Made by a program: the position numbers and the translations under genes. The notes below the pieces were generated by a model. That model saw only the letters and a program-made list of their open reading frames with translations. It was not told where the DNA came from and ran no database searches. From Candidatus Sulfotelmatobacter sp. (GTDB lineage: Bacteria; Acidobacteriota; Terriglobia; Terriglobales; Acidobacteriaceae), in the NCBI GenBank assembly GCA_017883385.1, contig JADGNQ010000030.1:1-47741 (forward strand): a DNA stretch of 47,741 nucleotides, read 5' to 3'. Positions within the stretch are counted from its first letter, which is position 1; every line of letters begins with the position of its first letter. Below, in pieces: positions 24,881 through 34,529 of this stretch.

Positions 24881-27487
24881 ATGCCTCTGACCTCTGGCAC
24901 GAAGCTCAGCCAGTATGAGATTCTCTCGCCCCTTGGAGCGGGCAGCATGGGCGAGGTGTATCGCGCGCGCGATTCCCGGCTGGACCGCGAGGTGGCCATC
25001 AAGGTCCTGCCCGAGTTGGTCTCCCTGGATCCAGAGCGCCTGCAGCGCTTCGAGGTGGAAGCGAAGGCCGCGGCAGCGCTGAATCATCCCAACATTCTTG
25101 CGGTCTATCAGATGGGAACGTACGCGGGTGTGCCGTATCTGGTCTCAGAACTGCTCGAAGGCAAGACCCTCACCGAGACTCTCAGGCGGGGGCCACTGCC
25201 GTTGCGCAAGGTGATTGACTACGGAGTGCAGATCGCGCACGGACTCGCGGCCGCTCACGAAAAAGGGATCGTGCACCGCGACCTCAAGCCGGACAACATC
25301 TTCGTCACCAAAGATGGACGAATCAAGATTCTGGACTTCGGCCTGGCCAAGCTGATGCAACCGAAAGAGTCGGTGGCCAACGTGGCTCCCACGCTCACGC
25401 TGCCTGGCGTGGCGATGGGAACCGTGGGCTACATGGCTCCAGAGCAGGTGCGGGGACTGGCCACCGACCACCGCTCCGACATCTTCTCCTTCGGCGCAAT
25501 TCTCTGTGAAATGGTGATGGGGAAGCCGACGTTTCAGAGGCCGACCTCTGCAGATACCATGAGCGCGATCCTGAACGAAGAGCCCCCGCGCATATCGGAC
25601 CTTGCGCCCGATACGCCTGTGGCGCTGCAAAGAGTTGTGCATCGCTGCCTGGAGAAGAACGCAGAGCAACGGTTTCAGTCGGCATCCGATCTGGCCTTTG
25701 CCCTGGCAGCATTATCGGGTACGGCAACGTCCCCACTTCCCGGCGGTCAGGAAAAGAAGAAAGAAGGCCCCAATCGTCGACGATCTGCATTGACCGGGGC
25801 AGCGTTGGTCTTGGTCCTCGGCGCGGCGTTACTCGCGTACTTCTCGATGCAGCCCGCGCCCGTGCCCAAGATGTCGAATTACGTTCAACTCACGCACGAC
25901 GGCCAGCAGAAGTCGCTCGTGGGAACCGACGGTTCCAGGCTCTACCTGAATTCGGGCGAGGGCAGAGCCGGGAGTTTTGCGTCCCGTGGCGTCGCCGAGA
26001 TGTCCGTCGCAGGCGGGGAACCCAAGAAGATTTCAATTCTGCCTTCTCTCAACATGGTTCCCGTCGACCTGTCGGCGGACGGTTCCGAACTCCTCGTCGT
26101 GGACGGTCAGGGCGCCCCTCCTAAGGGACCGCTCTGGAGCTTCCCGATTCTGGGTGGTTCGCCACGCAGGCTCGGGGACATCGTGGGAGAAACTGGTGCC
26201 TGGTCCCCCGACGGCAAGATGCTGGCTTACACCAACCTGAGTGATTTGTTCGTGGCGAAAGCCGACGGGACCGAGTCGCGCAAGCTGCTTAGCGTGAAGG
26301 GCGACATCTTGAGTGTCGCGTGGTCTCCTGACGGCGGCTACTTGCGATTCGATTCTTCGGAGACAGCCGGGACCGTCGGCCAGCAACTTCTTTGGGAAGC
26401 ATCCGCGGATGGGACGGGCCTGCATCAATTGCTCGCGGGCTGGCACGATCCGCCGGACGAGTGTTGCGGCAGATGGACTGCGGACGGGAAGTACTTCATT
26501 TTTCAGGCAAACAGCCAGATCTGGGCCCTTTCGCAAAAAGGCAGCGTGCTTCACTCCCAACCAAAGCCTGTTCCATTGACGTCCAGCCCGCTGTCGTTGT
26601 CGTCCCCACTTCCCAGCAAGGATGGCAAGAAGCTCTTCCTTGTTGGTCAAACCTATCGCGGCGAACTGACGCGCTACGACGCGAAGTCCCACCAGTTCTC
26701 ACCCTTCCTCGGCGGCATTTCGGCGGAATACGTCGCTTTCTCGAAGGATGGCCAGTGGGTAACCTATGTTTCCTATCGTGAGGGCGCCCTGTGGCGAAGC
26801 AAGTTGGACGGGACCGAGCGCCTGCAACTGACCTACCCGCCCATGTATCCGGTGCTGCCTCGCTGGTCGCCGGATGGCAAGAGGATCATCTTCTTTGAGT
26901 TCGCGTTGCGCGCCGACAAGCCCGCCAGAATGTATGAAGTCTCTCCAGAAGGAGGAAGTCTCCGGCAACTGCTGCCGGACGATCCCAATCAGCAGTTGGA
27001 TCCGAACTGGTCGCCTGACGGAACCCGGATCGTTTTCGCGGGCGAATCCAATGACCCGTCCTCGACGATCCGTGTCCTTGATTTGGCGAGCCGCCAGGCG
27101 TCCAACGTGCCCGGTTCCCAAGGGTTCTACTCGCCTCGGTGGTCCCCGGACAGCCGCTATATTTCTGCATTCTCAGCGGACTCGAAAACCCTCCTCCTGT
27201 TCGACTTCCAAACGAAAAAGTGGGCCGAACTGGCCAGCGGTTCATTGAGCTGGCTGAACTGGTCGCACGACGGACAATACGTTTACGTCTCGGATTTTCG
27301 GGGAAGGAATGCCGTAGTCCGGATTCGCATCAGCGATCACAAGGTAGAACAAGTGGTCGACCTGAAGGATCTCGTGACCGCCGGCCGCTACGGCGGTTGG
27401 CTCGCCCTCACGCCGGACGATTCGCCCTTATTGCTCCGCGACACAGGGGCCCAGGATGTTTACTCTGTCAACTGGGAAGCGCCCTAA
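24881..27487 (+). CDS. Transmembrane Ser/Thr protein kinase with TolB-like WD40 propeller
   Basis: 868 aa. An N-terminal Hanks-type kinase: glycine loop LGAGSMGEVY (18-27), Lys41 in VAIKVL, HRDLKPDN (132-139), DFG (152-154), then GTVGYMAPEQ and the D-x-RSDIFSFG segment. All catalytic residues are present. A basic stretch and one membrane helix (GAALVLVLGAALLAYFS, near 310) follow. The outer part (about 335-868) is a PD40/TolB-like propeller with repeats such as WSPDGKMLAY, WSPDGKRIIFF and WSPDGTRIVFA. It is a membrane sensor kinase with a periplasmic ligand or protein-binding domain; ligand and targets are unknown. Confidence 0.93.
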   Translation: MPLTSGTKLSQYEILSPLGAGSMGEVYRARDSRLDREVAIKVLPELVSLDPERLQRFEVEAKAAAALNHPNILAVYQMGTYAGVPYLVSELLEGKTLTETLRRGPLPLRKVIDYGVQIAHGLAAAHEKGIVHRDLKPDNIFVTKDGRIKILDFGLAKLMQPKESVANVAPTLTLPGVAMGTVGYMAPEQVRGLATDHRSDIFSFGAILCEMVMGKPTFQRPTSADTMSAILNEEPPRISDLAPDTPVALQRVVHRCLEKNAEQRFQSASDLAFALAALSGTATSPLPGGQEKKKEGPNRRRSALTGAALVLVLGAALLAYFSMQPAPVPKMSNYVQLTHDGQQKSLVGTDGSRLYLNSGEGRAGSFASRGVAEMSVAGGEPKKISILPSLNMVPVDLSADGSELLVVDGQGAPPKGPLWSFPILGGSPRRLGDIVGETGAWSPDGKMLAYTNLSDLFVAKADGTESRKLLSVKGDILSVAWSPDGGYLRFDSSETAGTVGQQLLWEASADGTGLHQLLAGWHDPPDECCGRWTADGKYFIFQANSQIWALSQKGSVLHSQPKPVPLTSSPLSLSSPLPSKDGKKLFLVGQTYRGELTRYDAKSHQFSPFLGGISAEYVAFSKDGQWVTYVSYREGALWRSKLDGTERLQLTYPPMYPVLPRWSPDGKRIIFFEFALRADKPARMYEVSPEGGSLRQLLPDDPNQQLDPNWSPDGTRIVFAGESNDPSSTIRVLDLASRQASNVPGSQGFYSPRWSPDSRYISAFSADSKTLLLFDFQTKKWAELASGSLSWLNWSHDGQYVYVSDFRGRNAVVRIRISDHKVEQVVDLKDLVTAGRYGGWLALTPDDSPLLLRDTGAQDVYSVNWEAP

Positions 27488-27621
27488 CCTTCTCCCCTAG
27501 AACTGTAAATCTCAACCGTGGGCTGGGGCTGCGGGCTTGTTCTGCTGAGAGTTTCGCGACGTTCCGTAATCGAGCGTGTGCTTGGGTGTGCAACTGGTAC
27601 AGGACAAGGTTGAGAAGTAAC

Positions 27622-27652
27622 GAGCGGGGAATGTGTACCCCGCTCTGTTTGA
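27622..27652. terminator. Possible bidirectional terminator between convergent genes
   Basis: An 8-bp stem GAGCGGGG/CCCCGCTC with the loop AATGTGTA is followed by TGTTTG. It lies between the kinase gene (+) and the secreted-protein gene (-) and could serve both. The T run is weak. Confidence 0.4.
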
Positions 27653-27678
27653 CAATGGCCCCTTCCGCAGGCCTGTAC

Positions 27679-28122
27679 TTACTTCGTGAGAATGTGGATG
27701 CGCTCCCCTTCGCCCGTAGTTGCGAAACCCGGATCGATCACGACTTGGTGGATCGTGTTCCCCGATTGCGCGACGATAAACTGCAAGTGCAGATCGGGCA
27801 TGCCCGGGACCGAAATAGTCTGGGTTCCGGTGCAGTCCGGGTTCACGGTGTAGGTGCCCGTGCCGGAGCGCCAGCCCGGCGCGAGGTTGCCGTTTGTGGC
27901 AACCGCGTCAACTTGCCTGAAATTCCCATTGCCGTCAAACGTAATCTTGTCGATGCCGTCAACGAGTAGCGTAGACCCGTCGGGGAGAAAGAGTGTTCCG
28001 TGGAGGGTAAAGGCGTAGGCACCACGGATGGTGGCGTTGCTGCAAGCGCTGGCATGGGCCGTCAAGGTTGACGACGCAGCCAAAGCAAGAGTGAGCAGAA
28101 ACAGCGAAGTGCGGAATTTCAT
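27679..28122 (-). CDS. Small secreted protein of unknown function
   Basis: 147 aa with a clear signal peptide (MKFRTSLFLLTLALAASS, cleavage near HASA). The mature part begins CSNATIRGAYAFTLHGTLF and continues with a beta-rich pattern (KITFDGNGNFRQVDAV, GTGTYTVNPDCTGTQTI, LHLQFIVAQSG). Its two Cys residues probably form a disulfide. The layout recalls small secreted acidobacterial proteins, but I assign no function. The gene is divergent from the winged-helix propeller gene, with 251 bp between their starts. Confidence 0.78.
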   Translation of the reverse strand: MKFRTSLFLLTLALAASSTLTAHASACSNATIRGAYAFTLHGTLFLPDGSTLLVDGIDKITFDGNGNFRQVDAVATNGNLAPGWRSGTGTYTVNPDCTGTQTISVPGMPDLHLQFIVAQSGNTIHQVVIDPGFATTGEGERIHILTK

Positions 28123-28373
28123 GTGCCTCCAGATATTTACTAACTGAGTTCAAGCCTTGAATGCTCGAGAGCAGAGATTGAATCCCCACGTCTGGTGCAC
28201 CATCGCACCGCTCACAGGAGCCATCAATGCACCGAGGGTGAATCGAGGGGTGAACTGAAGGTGAACTGCGCAACTGTGCGATAACGAAGCAGTTAGCGGC
28301 GTAAAGGGCCTGCCGAAAACGCCCGCTCCAGGGGAAACTGAGGTACACTTCCATCTCTTAGTTGAGGTTTCAG

Positions 28374-30572
28374 TTGGCTACATACGGTTCTCTCCGTCGG
28401 GCGTGTGCACGCTTTGACAGGTTCCAAGTCGATCTGAGTAGCAGTGAATTGTTCCGCTCCGGCGTGCGTGTGCCGATTCAGGAGCAACCACTCCAGATAT
28501 TGCGCCTGCTTTTGGAGGCGGAAGGAAAGGTCGTCACCCGCGAGCAACTGCGTGCGGCCCTCTGGCCGGAAGACACGTTTGTTGACTTCGAGCATGGTGT
28601 CAATACCGCCGTGAAGAAGGTGCGGCAGGCGCTCGAAGACTCAGCCGAAAGTCCCAAGTTCATCGAAACCCTGCCCAAGATTGGCTATCGCTTCATCATT
28701 CCCGTGGAATGGGTGGCTGATGCAAGTGGCAAGAGTCCGCTCCCCCGCGTTGTACCTATTGCTCCGCCGGGACCAACGGCCGTTCCTCCATTTGCACCCA
28801 GAGAGGATGTTTCTCCGGCGGCACGCTGGCAATGGCGAATCGCGCCCCTCGCCATTGGACTCGTACTCCTGGCGGCGAGCGCCGCCTACCTGCTGCGGCC
28901 TCGACCACAAGGACTGCCCGATAAGCTGACCATCGTCCCCTTTACAACCTTTCCTGGATTTGAAATCGGACCAAGTTTTTCGCCGGACGGAAACCAGATC
29001 GTCTTCGCCTGGTTTGGTTACGAAAAGGAGTTTCAATTCGACCTTTACGTCAAGCAGGTTGGGGAAGAGCGGGTAGTGCAGTTAACTCACCATCCTGCCA
29101 TATTTCTCGGCGCTGCCTGGTCACCCGACGGCCGATTTATTGCGTTCATGCGCCAAGCCGACCCTGACGCAACCGGTATCTACCTCATCTCCGCGCTGGG
29201 AGGCTCGGAGCGCAAGCTGGCCGATATCACTCAATTTGGAGATTGGGCCCCGATTGGTGTGAGTTGGTCGGTGGACGGCAAGTGGCTGGCGTTTGCCAAA
29301 GGAAGTTCTTCCCCAACCAAAGCGAACTCTTCACCCGAACATCTTAGCGTTCACTTGGTCAATGTGGAAACCACCGAAGAGCGGACTGTGCCTGATCCCT
29401 CCCCGGATTGCGTGCATACGTGGCAAGCTGCTTTCTCACCAGATGGCAAATATCTCGCTTCGGCGTGTGTGCTTACCGAGGGTGTCGCCAAGATCTACGT
29501 GCAAACCCCCGATGGGAAACAATCGCGCGAAGTAGTGGGAGCAACGTCTTCAGAGGGTTTTTCGGGTATCGCCTGGGCGGCGGACAGCCACTCTCTCCTT
29601 TATAGCTCGGACCAGCATCTCTGGCGAATTCCGCTCACCGGAGGAAAACCGGAGAAGCTTCTCTTCGCGCAGGATGTGGAAACGGTGGCGGTCGCGCGCA
29701 CTGGGAATAAACTCGCTTACGCTCAGGTGCGCCATCCCAGCAACATCTGGCGACTCGAGTTGGATGGCCAGGCAAAACCTGCCGGTCCAGCCACCAAGCT
29801 CATCTCTTCCAGCCTCGGCGACGCGGGCCCGCACACTTCGCCGGACGGCAAATACATTGCTTTCCAGTCCTGGCGCTCCGGCAGCCCGGAGGTCTGGGTG
29901 TGTGACCGCGATGCATCGAATCCTGTCCAATTGACTTTCTTTGGAGGGTCTCAGGTTGGGGCGCCAAGCTGGTCACCGGACAGCCGCCGGATCGTCTTCG
30001 ACCTGCGCGCTTCCGGCAATGCCGAACTCTACACCGTGAACGTAGGTGGAGGGCCTCCGAAGCGATTCCCTTCGGGAACGGCAAACGCTTCTTCGCCCTT
30101 CTGGTCGGCTGATGGCCGCTGGATCTATTTCAACTCGGAACGGCCTGACGCTATTTGGAAGGCGCCCGTGGAAGGCGGCGCGGCGGTTCGGGTAACCGAA
30201 GAGGGAAAGGGCCAATTCGCGCCGCAGGAAGCAGCGGACGGGACGCGTGTGTTTTATTACAAAGTTGAAGGAGGCCAAGGGCAGGCTTGGTCTGCGTCCG
30301 CGAATGGCGGCGACGAACGCCCCGTCCCCGGAATGCCCGCAGACGTAAGCTGGGTGCCGGCGCAGAATGGCTTTTACTTCATCAATGGTTCTCCGCGGCA
30401 CTTTTCCCTCAATCTTTTCGACCCTGTCACTCATCATGTCCACAAGATTGCGGACATGCCCGGTCTATTCGCCATCTGGGGGGCGAATCTCTCTCCTGAC
30501 GGCCACACTTTTCTCTTTTCCGGAATCGAGCACTCCGAGGGGGACATCGTCCTGGTCGAGGGGTTCCGGTAG
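28374..30572 (+). CDS. Membrane-anchored winged-helix protein with TolB-like propeller
   Basis: 732 aa from the TTG at 28374, chosen because GAGG lies 6 nt upstream; another TTG is 12 bp earlier. The N-terminal OmpR/PhoB-type winged helix (about 10-110) shows FDRFQVDLSSSELFRSG, REQLRAALWPEDTFVDFEHGVNTAVKKVRQAL and FIETLPKIGYRFI. A membrane helix follows (about 150-170: IAPLAIGLVLLAASAAYLL). The rest is a PD40/TolB-like propeller (SFSPDGNQIVFAW, WSPDGRFIAFM, WSPDSRRIVFD). The CadC-like layout suggests a one-component regulator that senses outside the membrane and binds DNA directly. Target genes are unknown. Confidence 0.9.
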   Translation: MATYGSLRRACARFDRFQVDLSSSELFRSGVRVPIQEQPLQILRLLLEAEGKVVTREQLRAALWPEDTFVDFEHGVNTAVKKVRQALEDSAESPKFIETLPKIGYRFIIPVEWVADASGKSPLPRVVPIAPPGPTAVPPFAPREDVSPAARWQWRIAPLAIGLVLLAASAAYLLRPRPQGLPDKLTIVPFTTFPGFEIGPSFSPDGNQIVFAWFGYEKEFQFDLYVKQVGEERVVQLTHHPAIFLGAAWSPDGRFIAFMRQADPDATGIYLISALGGSERKLADITQFGDWAPIGVSWSVDGKWLAFAKGSSSPTKANSSPEHLSVHLVNVETTEERTVPDPSPDCVHTWQAAFSPDGKYLASACVLTEGVAKIYVQTPDGKQSREVVGATSSEGFSGIAWAADSHSLLYSSDQHLWRIPLTGGKPEKLLFAQDVETVAVARTGNKLAYAQVRHPSNIWRLELDGQAKPAGPATKLISSSLGDAGPHTSPDGKYIAFQSWRSGSPEVWVCDRDASNPVQLTFFGGSQVGAPSWSPDSRRIVFDLRASGNAELYTVNVGGGPPKRFPSGTANASSPFWSADGRWIYFNSERPDAIWKAPVEGGAAVRVTEEGKGQFAPQEAADGTRVFYYKVEGGQGQAWSASANGGDERPVPGMPADVSWVPAQNGFYFINGSPRHFSLNLFDPVTHHVHKIADMPGLFAIWGANLSPDGHTFLFSGIEHSEGDIVLVEGFR

Positions 30573-30759
30573 GTGGCACTGGGCCCAATACGACAGTTGA
30601 CGAACACGAGATCAGCCTTCTTGACCAACAGTGTAAGATCAGTAACCGTTCCCACCTCGTGCAGGAGCTTTCTTTAGCATCGACGGACCGCCTCACGCCC
30701 ACTGGTGCTGACCTTGTCACATGCTGTTCGGCCCTTGATTCCTGGAGGTTTGATCGACG

Positions 30760-31875
30760 ATGCCGAGAAATATCGTAGTCTGCTGTGACGGAACCGGGAA
30801 TATGTATGGGTATGCGAACTCAAACGTTGTAAAGCTCTACTGGACGGTAGCTGGAGGCGACTACCAAACCACTTATTATCATCCAGGCGTTGGAACGATG
30901 GGGGCGAGGAACGCGCTTTCCGCCGCCGGCAAGTGGTGGACGCAGGTGAGGGGCTTGGCCTTCGGCTACGGCTTCTCCGACCATATCGCGGATGCTTATT
31001 CGTTCCTGATGCGCGAGTACACTCCCGGCGACCAGATCTTCATCTTTGGTTTCAGTCGCGGCGCCTACACGGCTCGTGCCGTCTGCGGGCTGTTGCATAT
31101 GTGTGGGTTACTCACACCGGGCAACGAGGCACTCATTCCGTATGCTCTGCGACTCTACAAAAGCGAGGACCCCAACAAATTCCAAATTGCTGCGGGCTTC
31201 AGATCCACTTTCAGTGTCCAGTGCACACCGCATTTCCTTGGCTTGTGGGACACGGTTAGCTCGATTGGTTGGATTCTCGATCCCGTTCACACGAAGGGCG
31301 GGTACTTACCCTATACCGCGACCTTGCCGGAAGTCCGCATCGTGCGGCACGCGGTATCGATTGATGAACGTCGCGCTTTCTTCCGCCAGAACCTCGTCCA
31401 CGAACCGGGGCCTGCCAATCAAAACGTAAAAGAAGTATGGTTCGCGGGCGTTCACTCTGACGTCGGTGGCGGTTACTTCGAAGCTGAGAGCGGACTATCG
31501 AAAATCGCATTGCAGTGGATGTTGTTGGAAGCGCAATCCGCCGGGCTGTTGCTTGATCCTCAGAGAATCCATGACGTGTTGGGCGGAAGAGTTCCGTATG
31601 TCGCGCCTGACTCCAACGGGCCGTTGCATGAGTCACTGCGCGGATTCTGGTGGTTTGGGGAATTCTGGCCGAAGCGCTTTCAATATCGCGTTACGATACC
31701 GGATCGTCCTGAGCCGGAGTATTACAGCGGCCTCAGACTCAACCTCGGGCGCCGGCGGAACATTCCAGAAGGTGCGCACATTCACCAGAGTGTCCTCGAT
31801 CGGATGCAGCAAAGGCCGGAATACCGCCCGCAGAACTTGCCGCAGCACTACGTTGTGGAGCCGGAGACCCTGTGA
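30760..31875 (+). CDS. DUF2235 alpha/beta hydrolase (Tle1-like phospholipase family)
   Basis: 371 aa. The family opening NIVVCCDGTGN (4-14) and the nucleophile elbow FGFSRGAYTAR (Ser99) are clear, followed by LWDTVSSIGW and WFAGVHSDVGGGY, which hold the remaining likely catalytic Asp/His. DUF2235 proteins include the type VI secretion lipase effectors Tle1, but no secretion genes, VgrG or PAAR-like gene lies in the window, and no signal peptide is present. The substrate may be a lipid or another ester. It starts after GGAGGTTTGATCGACG. Two genes follow on the same strand: a membrane protein and a di-haem cytochrome. Confidence 0.88.
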   Translation: MPRNIVVCCDGTGNMYGYANSNVVKLYWTVAGGDYQTTYYHPGVGTMGARNALSAAGKWWTQVRGLAFGYGFSDHIADAYSFLMREYTPGDQIFIFGFSRGAYTARAVCGLLHMCGLLTPGNEALIPYALRLYKSEDPNKFQIAAGFRSTFSVQCTPHFLGLWDTVSSIGWILDPVHTKGGYLPYTATLPEVRIVRHAVSIDERRAFFRQNLVHEPGPANQNVKEVWFAGVHSDVGGGYFEAESGLSKIALQWMLLEAQSAGLLLDPQRIHDVLGGRVPYVAPDSNGPLHESLRGFWWFGEFWPKRFQYRVTIPDRPEPEYYSGLRLNLGRRRNIPEGAHIHQSVLDRMQQRPEYRPQNLPQHYVVEPETL

Positions 31876-31924
31876 ACTTCAACCCTTGCGTCATTAACGT
31901 CGTCCTTCGATGTCGGAGGTAGTT

Positions 31925-32344
31925 ATGAAGAGTTGGCGAGTAAGCATGCCGCTTAGTCTTTCATTGCTTGCCGTTGTGGCCCTTTGGCCTCAAGCCGCCT
32001 TTGCGTCCGACGTCACCACTGGCGGTCCGACAGCATGGCAAGTTCTTGAATTCATCGCTTGTGCCTCGGGTGGTTCGCTGATTCTCTATCTGTTCGGCCA
32101 ACCTACTAAGGCGGATTTTCTGGCTGTTAGATTTCCAGCGTGGAAGCCGAGTTGGACAAAAGACTTGTGCTCTTTCGTGATTTACGTGATTGTAGGCGGA
32201 GTAATCGGCTACTTTATTGCCGGGCCCGAATCGCCCCGAGCAGCTTTTATGTCTGGTTTTGGGTGGCCAGCACTACTTGACTTAGGTGCGGCGAGACGAG
32301 AGAAGGACCCAGTCTCAAAGGGTCCGACGGAGATAGTTTCTTGA
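31925..32344 (+). CDS. Small membrane protein with signal sequence
   Basis: 139 aa from the ATG at 31925 (GGAGGT 4 nt upstream; an ATG at 31910 lacks a site). A signal-like segment (MPLSLSLLAVVALWPQAAFA) is followed by about two or three membrane helices (near FIACASGGSLILYLF, FVIYVIVGGVIGYFI and AAFMSGFGWPALLDL) and a short hydrophilic tail. I recognise no family. It lies 49 bp after the DUF2235 gene and 64 bp before the cytochrome gene, so it may be co-transcribed with both. Confidence 0.68.
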   Translation: MKSWRVSMPLSLSLLAVVALWPQAAFASDVTTGGPTAWQVLEFIACASGGSLILYLFGQPTKADFLAVRFPAWKPSWTKDLCSFVIYVIVGGVIGYFIAGPESPRAAFMSGFGWPALLDLGAARREKDPVSKGPTEIVS

Positions 32345-32408
32345 ACTGCCCCCCGGATCTCTGTTTCGTTGTCGGAACAATGTGTTTTCTAACGTATTGA
32401 GGTGGTAT

Positions 32409-34205
32409 GTGAACCAAGATAAGGGGACAAAGCGGGACGGCAAGCCTGGCCTGCTCAAGCGTAAGAGTGTGATAGCTGCTCTCGCATTGCTTGCCGTGTT
32501 CGCCCTGTGCGCCGCGGTAGTTGCAGTTTTCACCATACACAACAGCTTGCAGGTACCGAAGATCGAGAGACCCACCGCCGTCGTCTGGCTCCCCCAGAAC
32601 TGGACCGAAGACCAACGTCGTCGTTACTACCACACGTCACAAGGCAGCGAACTTCTACCCTACGCCTGGTTTCTCGCGCTCGAGCAGCCCCGCTTCACCA
32701 TCAAAGGAGCTCCTCTGTTTAAGGACAACTCCTACCTGCAAGGCTTCGGCTTTATTCCCGACGGCGCTTACGAACAGAATCCGGACGCGCTGCCGGTCGG
32801 CTTCGCGCGCGACGATCGTTTCGTCGATCCCTACACTGGGCAAAAAAACGTAGTGCTCGGTATTACGTGCGCGGCCTGCCACACGGGAGAACTCTTCTAC
32901 GGCGACAAAGCAATCCGGATCGATGCGGGCCCGTCGCTGATCGACCTGCAGAAATTCACCGAGGCGGTCGGTCTCGCAGTTACCTGGACTTACTATGATC
33001 CGTTGCGCTTCCACAGATTTGCGCACCGCGTGCTTGGACCCAACCCCTCGCACGCCGACAAAGCTCTGTTGCGTCACGCGCTCAAGTATTACCTCGACAC
33101 CAGCTTCACCGAGTTCAAAGCGAACCTCCATCTCTTCCCGACTCCTGAAGGCTACGGCCGCACCGACGCGCTGGCTCGAATTGGCAACTTCGTTTTTGGA
33201 ACCGAGCTGAACAACAGAAAGAACTTGGTCGTCGGCGATGGCCCCGTGAACTACCCACCGATCTGGGACGCATCCTGGATGGACTGGGTGCAATACAACG
33301 GCTCTATTCAGCAGCCGATGGGGAGAAACGTCGGCGAGGCTCTGGGTGTGCGCGCGCGCATCAATCTTGTCGGTTACCCTGGAACGCAGTTTCAGAACAC
33401 CATCCGCATCGACAATCTCCACGAGATCGAAACTTTGCTCGGCGGCGATGCGCTCGGGAAAGGCGTCTGGTCGCCAAAGTGGCCAGCGGACGTCCTGGGA
33501 AAAGTTGATGCCGACAAGGTGGCCAGGGGGGAAAAGCTCTACAACGAACTATGCCTGCACTGCCACCAACCACCCATGCTTTCCGACGAAGGCCGCAAGC
33601 CCCAGCACTGGACGAATAACACGAACAGTGCAGGAAGACAATTCTTCAAAGTTACGATGATTCCGCTGGCGGAGATCGGGACCGATCCGAAGGAAGCGCA
33701 GAATTTTTCTAACCGGACCGCCGATAGCGGACCGCTGGGAAAGGGAATCGTCTCTGCCCGCGACGGATTGAAATACACTACGCAAAAGGTGATCGATCAG
33801 GCATACGGCGACCTCAAGCTCTCACCCGAACAGCAGAGCGAGTGGAACGGCTTCCGCGACAACGAACTTCTGGCGCCGCTGGCTTACAAGGCGCGCCCCC
33901 ATAACGGCATCTGGGCTACGCCTCCCTACCTTCACAACGGTTCCGTGCCCAACCTGTTTGCGCTGCTTTCACCCGTTTCTGAGCGGCCCACGGTCTTTTA
34001 TCTTGGGAACAAGCAGTACGACCCCGTCAAACTCGGCCTCAATACCAACCCGCTCAAAGGCGCCAGTGAATTCCGTACCGATCTTCCCGGCAACTCGAAT
34101 GCTGGGCATGAATTCAACGACGGCCCCAAGGGCAACGGCGTGATCGGCCGCAAGCTGTCCGAAGAGGAACGAATGCAGATTATCGAGTACCTGAAGACGC
34201 TGTAA
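32409..34205 (+). CDS. Di-haem c-type cytochrome, RoxA/cytochrome c peroxidase-like
   Basis: 598 aa from the GTG at 32409 (GAGGTGG close upstream; another GTG is at 32382). A basic start and one membrane helix (about 20-43) direct it across the membrane. Two haem-binding CxxCH sites are present: CAACH (Cys154-His158) and CLHCH (Cys382-His386). WLPQNWTEDQRRRYYHTSQGSELLPYAWFLALEQ and PPYLHNGSVPNL resemble the di-haem family that includes rubber oxygenase RoxA and bacterial cytochrome c peroxidases. The site spacing (~228 residues) is closer to RoxA than to short peroxidases. The substrate is not known. Confidence 0.82.
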   Translation: MNQDKGTKRDGKPGLLKRKSVIAALALLAVFALCAAVVAVFTIHNSLQVPKIERPTAVVWLPQNWTEDQRRRYYHTSQGSELLPYAWFLALEQPRFTIKGAPLFKDNSYLQGFGFIPDGAYEQNPDALPVGFARDDRFVDPYTGQKNVVLGITCAACHTGELFYGDKAIRIDAGPSLIDLQKFTEAVGLAVTWTYYDPLRFHRFAHRVLGPNPSHADKALLRHALKYYLDTSFTEFKANLHLFPTPEGYGRTDALARIGNFVFGTELNNRKNLVVGDGPVNYPPIWDASWMDWVQYNGSIQQPMGRNVGEALGVRARINLVGYPGTQFQNTIRIDNLHEIETLLGGDALGKGVWSPKWPADVLGKVDADKVARGEKLYNELCLHCHQPPMLSDEGRKPQHWTNNTNSAGRQFFKVTMIPLAEIGTDPKEAQNFSNRTADSGPLGKGIVSARDGLKYTTQKVIDQAYGDLKLSPEQQSEWNGFRDNELLAPLAYKARPHNGIWATPPYLHNGSVPNLFALLSPVSERPTVFYLGNKQYDPVKLGLNTNPLKGASEFRTDLPGNSNAGHEFNDGPKGNGVIGRKLSEEERMQIIEYLKTL

Positions 34206-34529
34206 GGGATGCAGTCGAGTATCCACACGACAGGGTCAATAACTGAATGGCGATTCCAGCGAGAATGGGATCGAGGATCAACGGAAGGGGCTCACCGGTA
34301 GTGGGTCAGTTTGAAATGTCATAGGGTAGAACGGCATCGCGGCCTGTGCGATACTCGCTTTGTGGCCAAACGTCCACGTGATCCCGTCCAACTTGCCAAG
34401 TAAGTATTCGATATTGCCATCGGCGAGGCTGAGGACACCGTGAGCGAGTCGAAGCGCCATACATGCCGCAAGCGAAAAAGCGTGGGCCTTATAAAGAGAA
34501 GGTAGTCGGGCGGTTTGTTTTCTGAAAAT
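34206..34529. other. Gene-poor gap, no convincing feature
   Basis: 324 bp between the cytochrome gene and a small ORF. A 60-codon minus-strand frame (34278-34460) has no recognisable domain and no ribosome binding site. TATAAA near 34499-34504 could be a -10 for the small ORF that follows. I see no terminator or repeat. Confidence 0.4.

Noticed and set aside
30760..31875. Type VI secretion effector
   Set aside because: The DUF2235 fold fits, but no VgrG, Hcp, PAAR, adaptor or immunity-like gene is nearby.
34278..34460. 60-codon minus-strand ORF
   Set aside because: No domain, no start signal and no partner gene.
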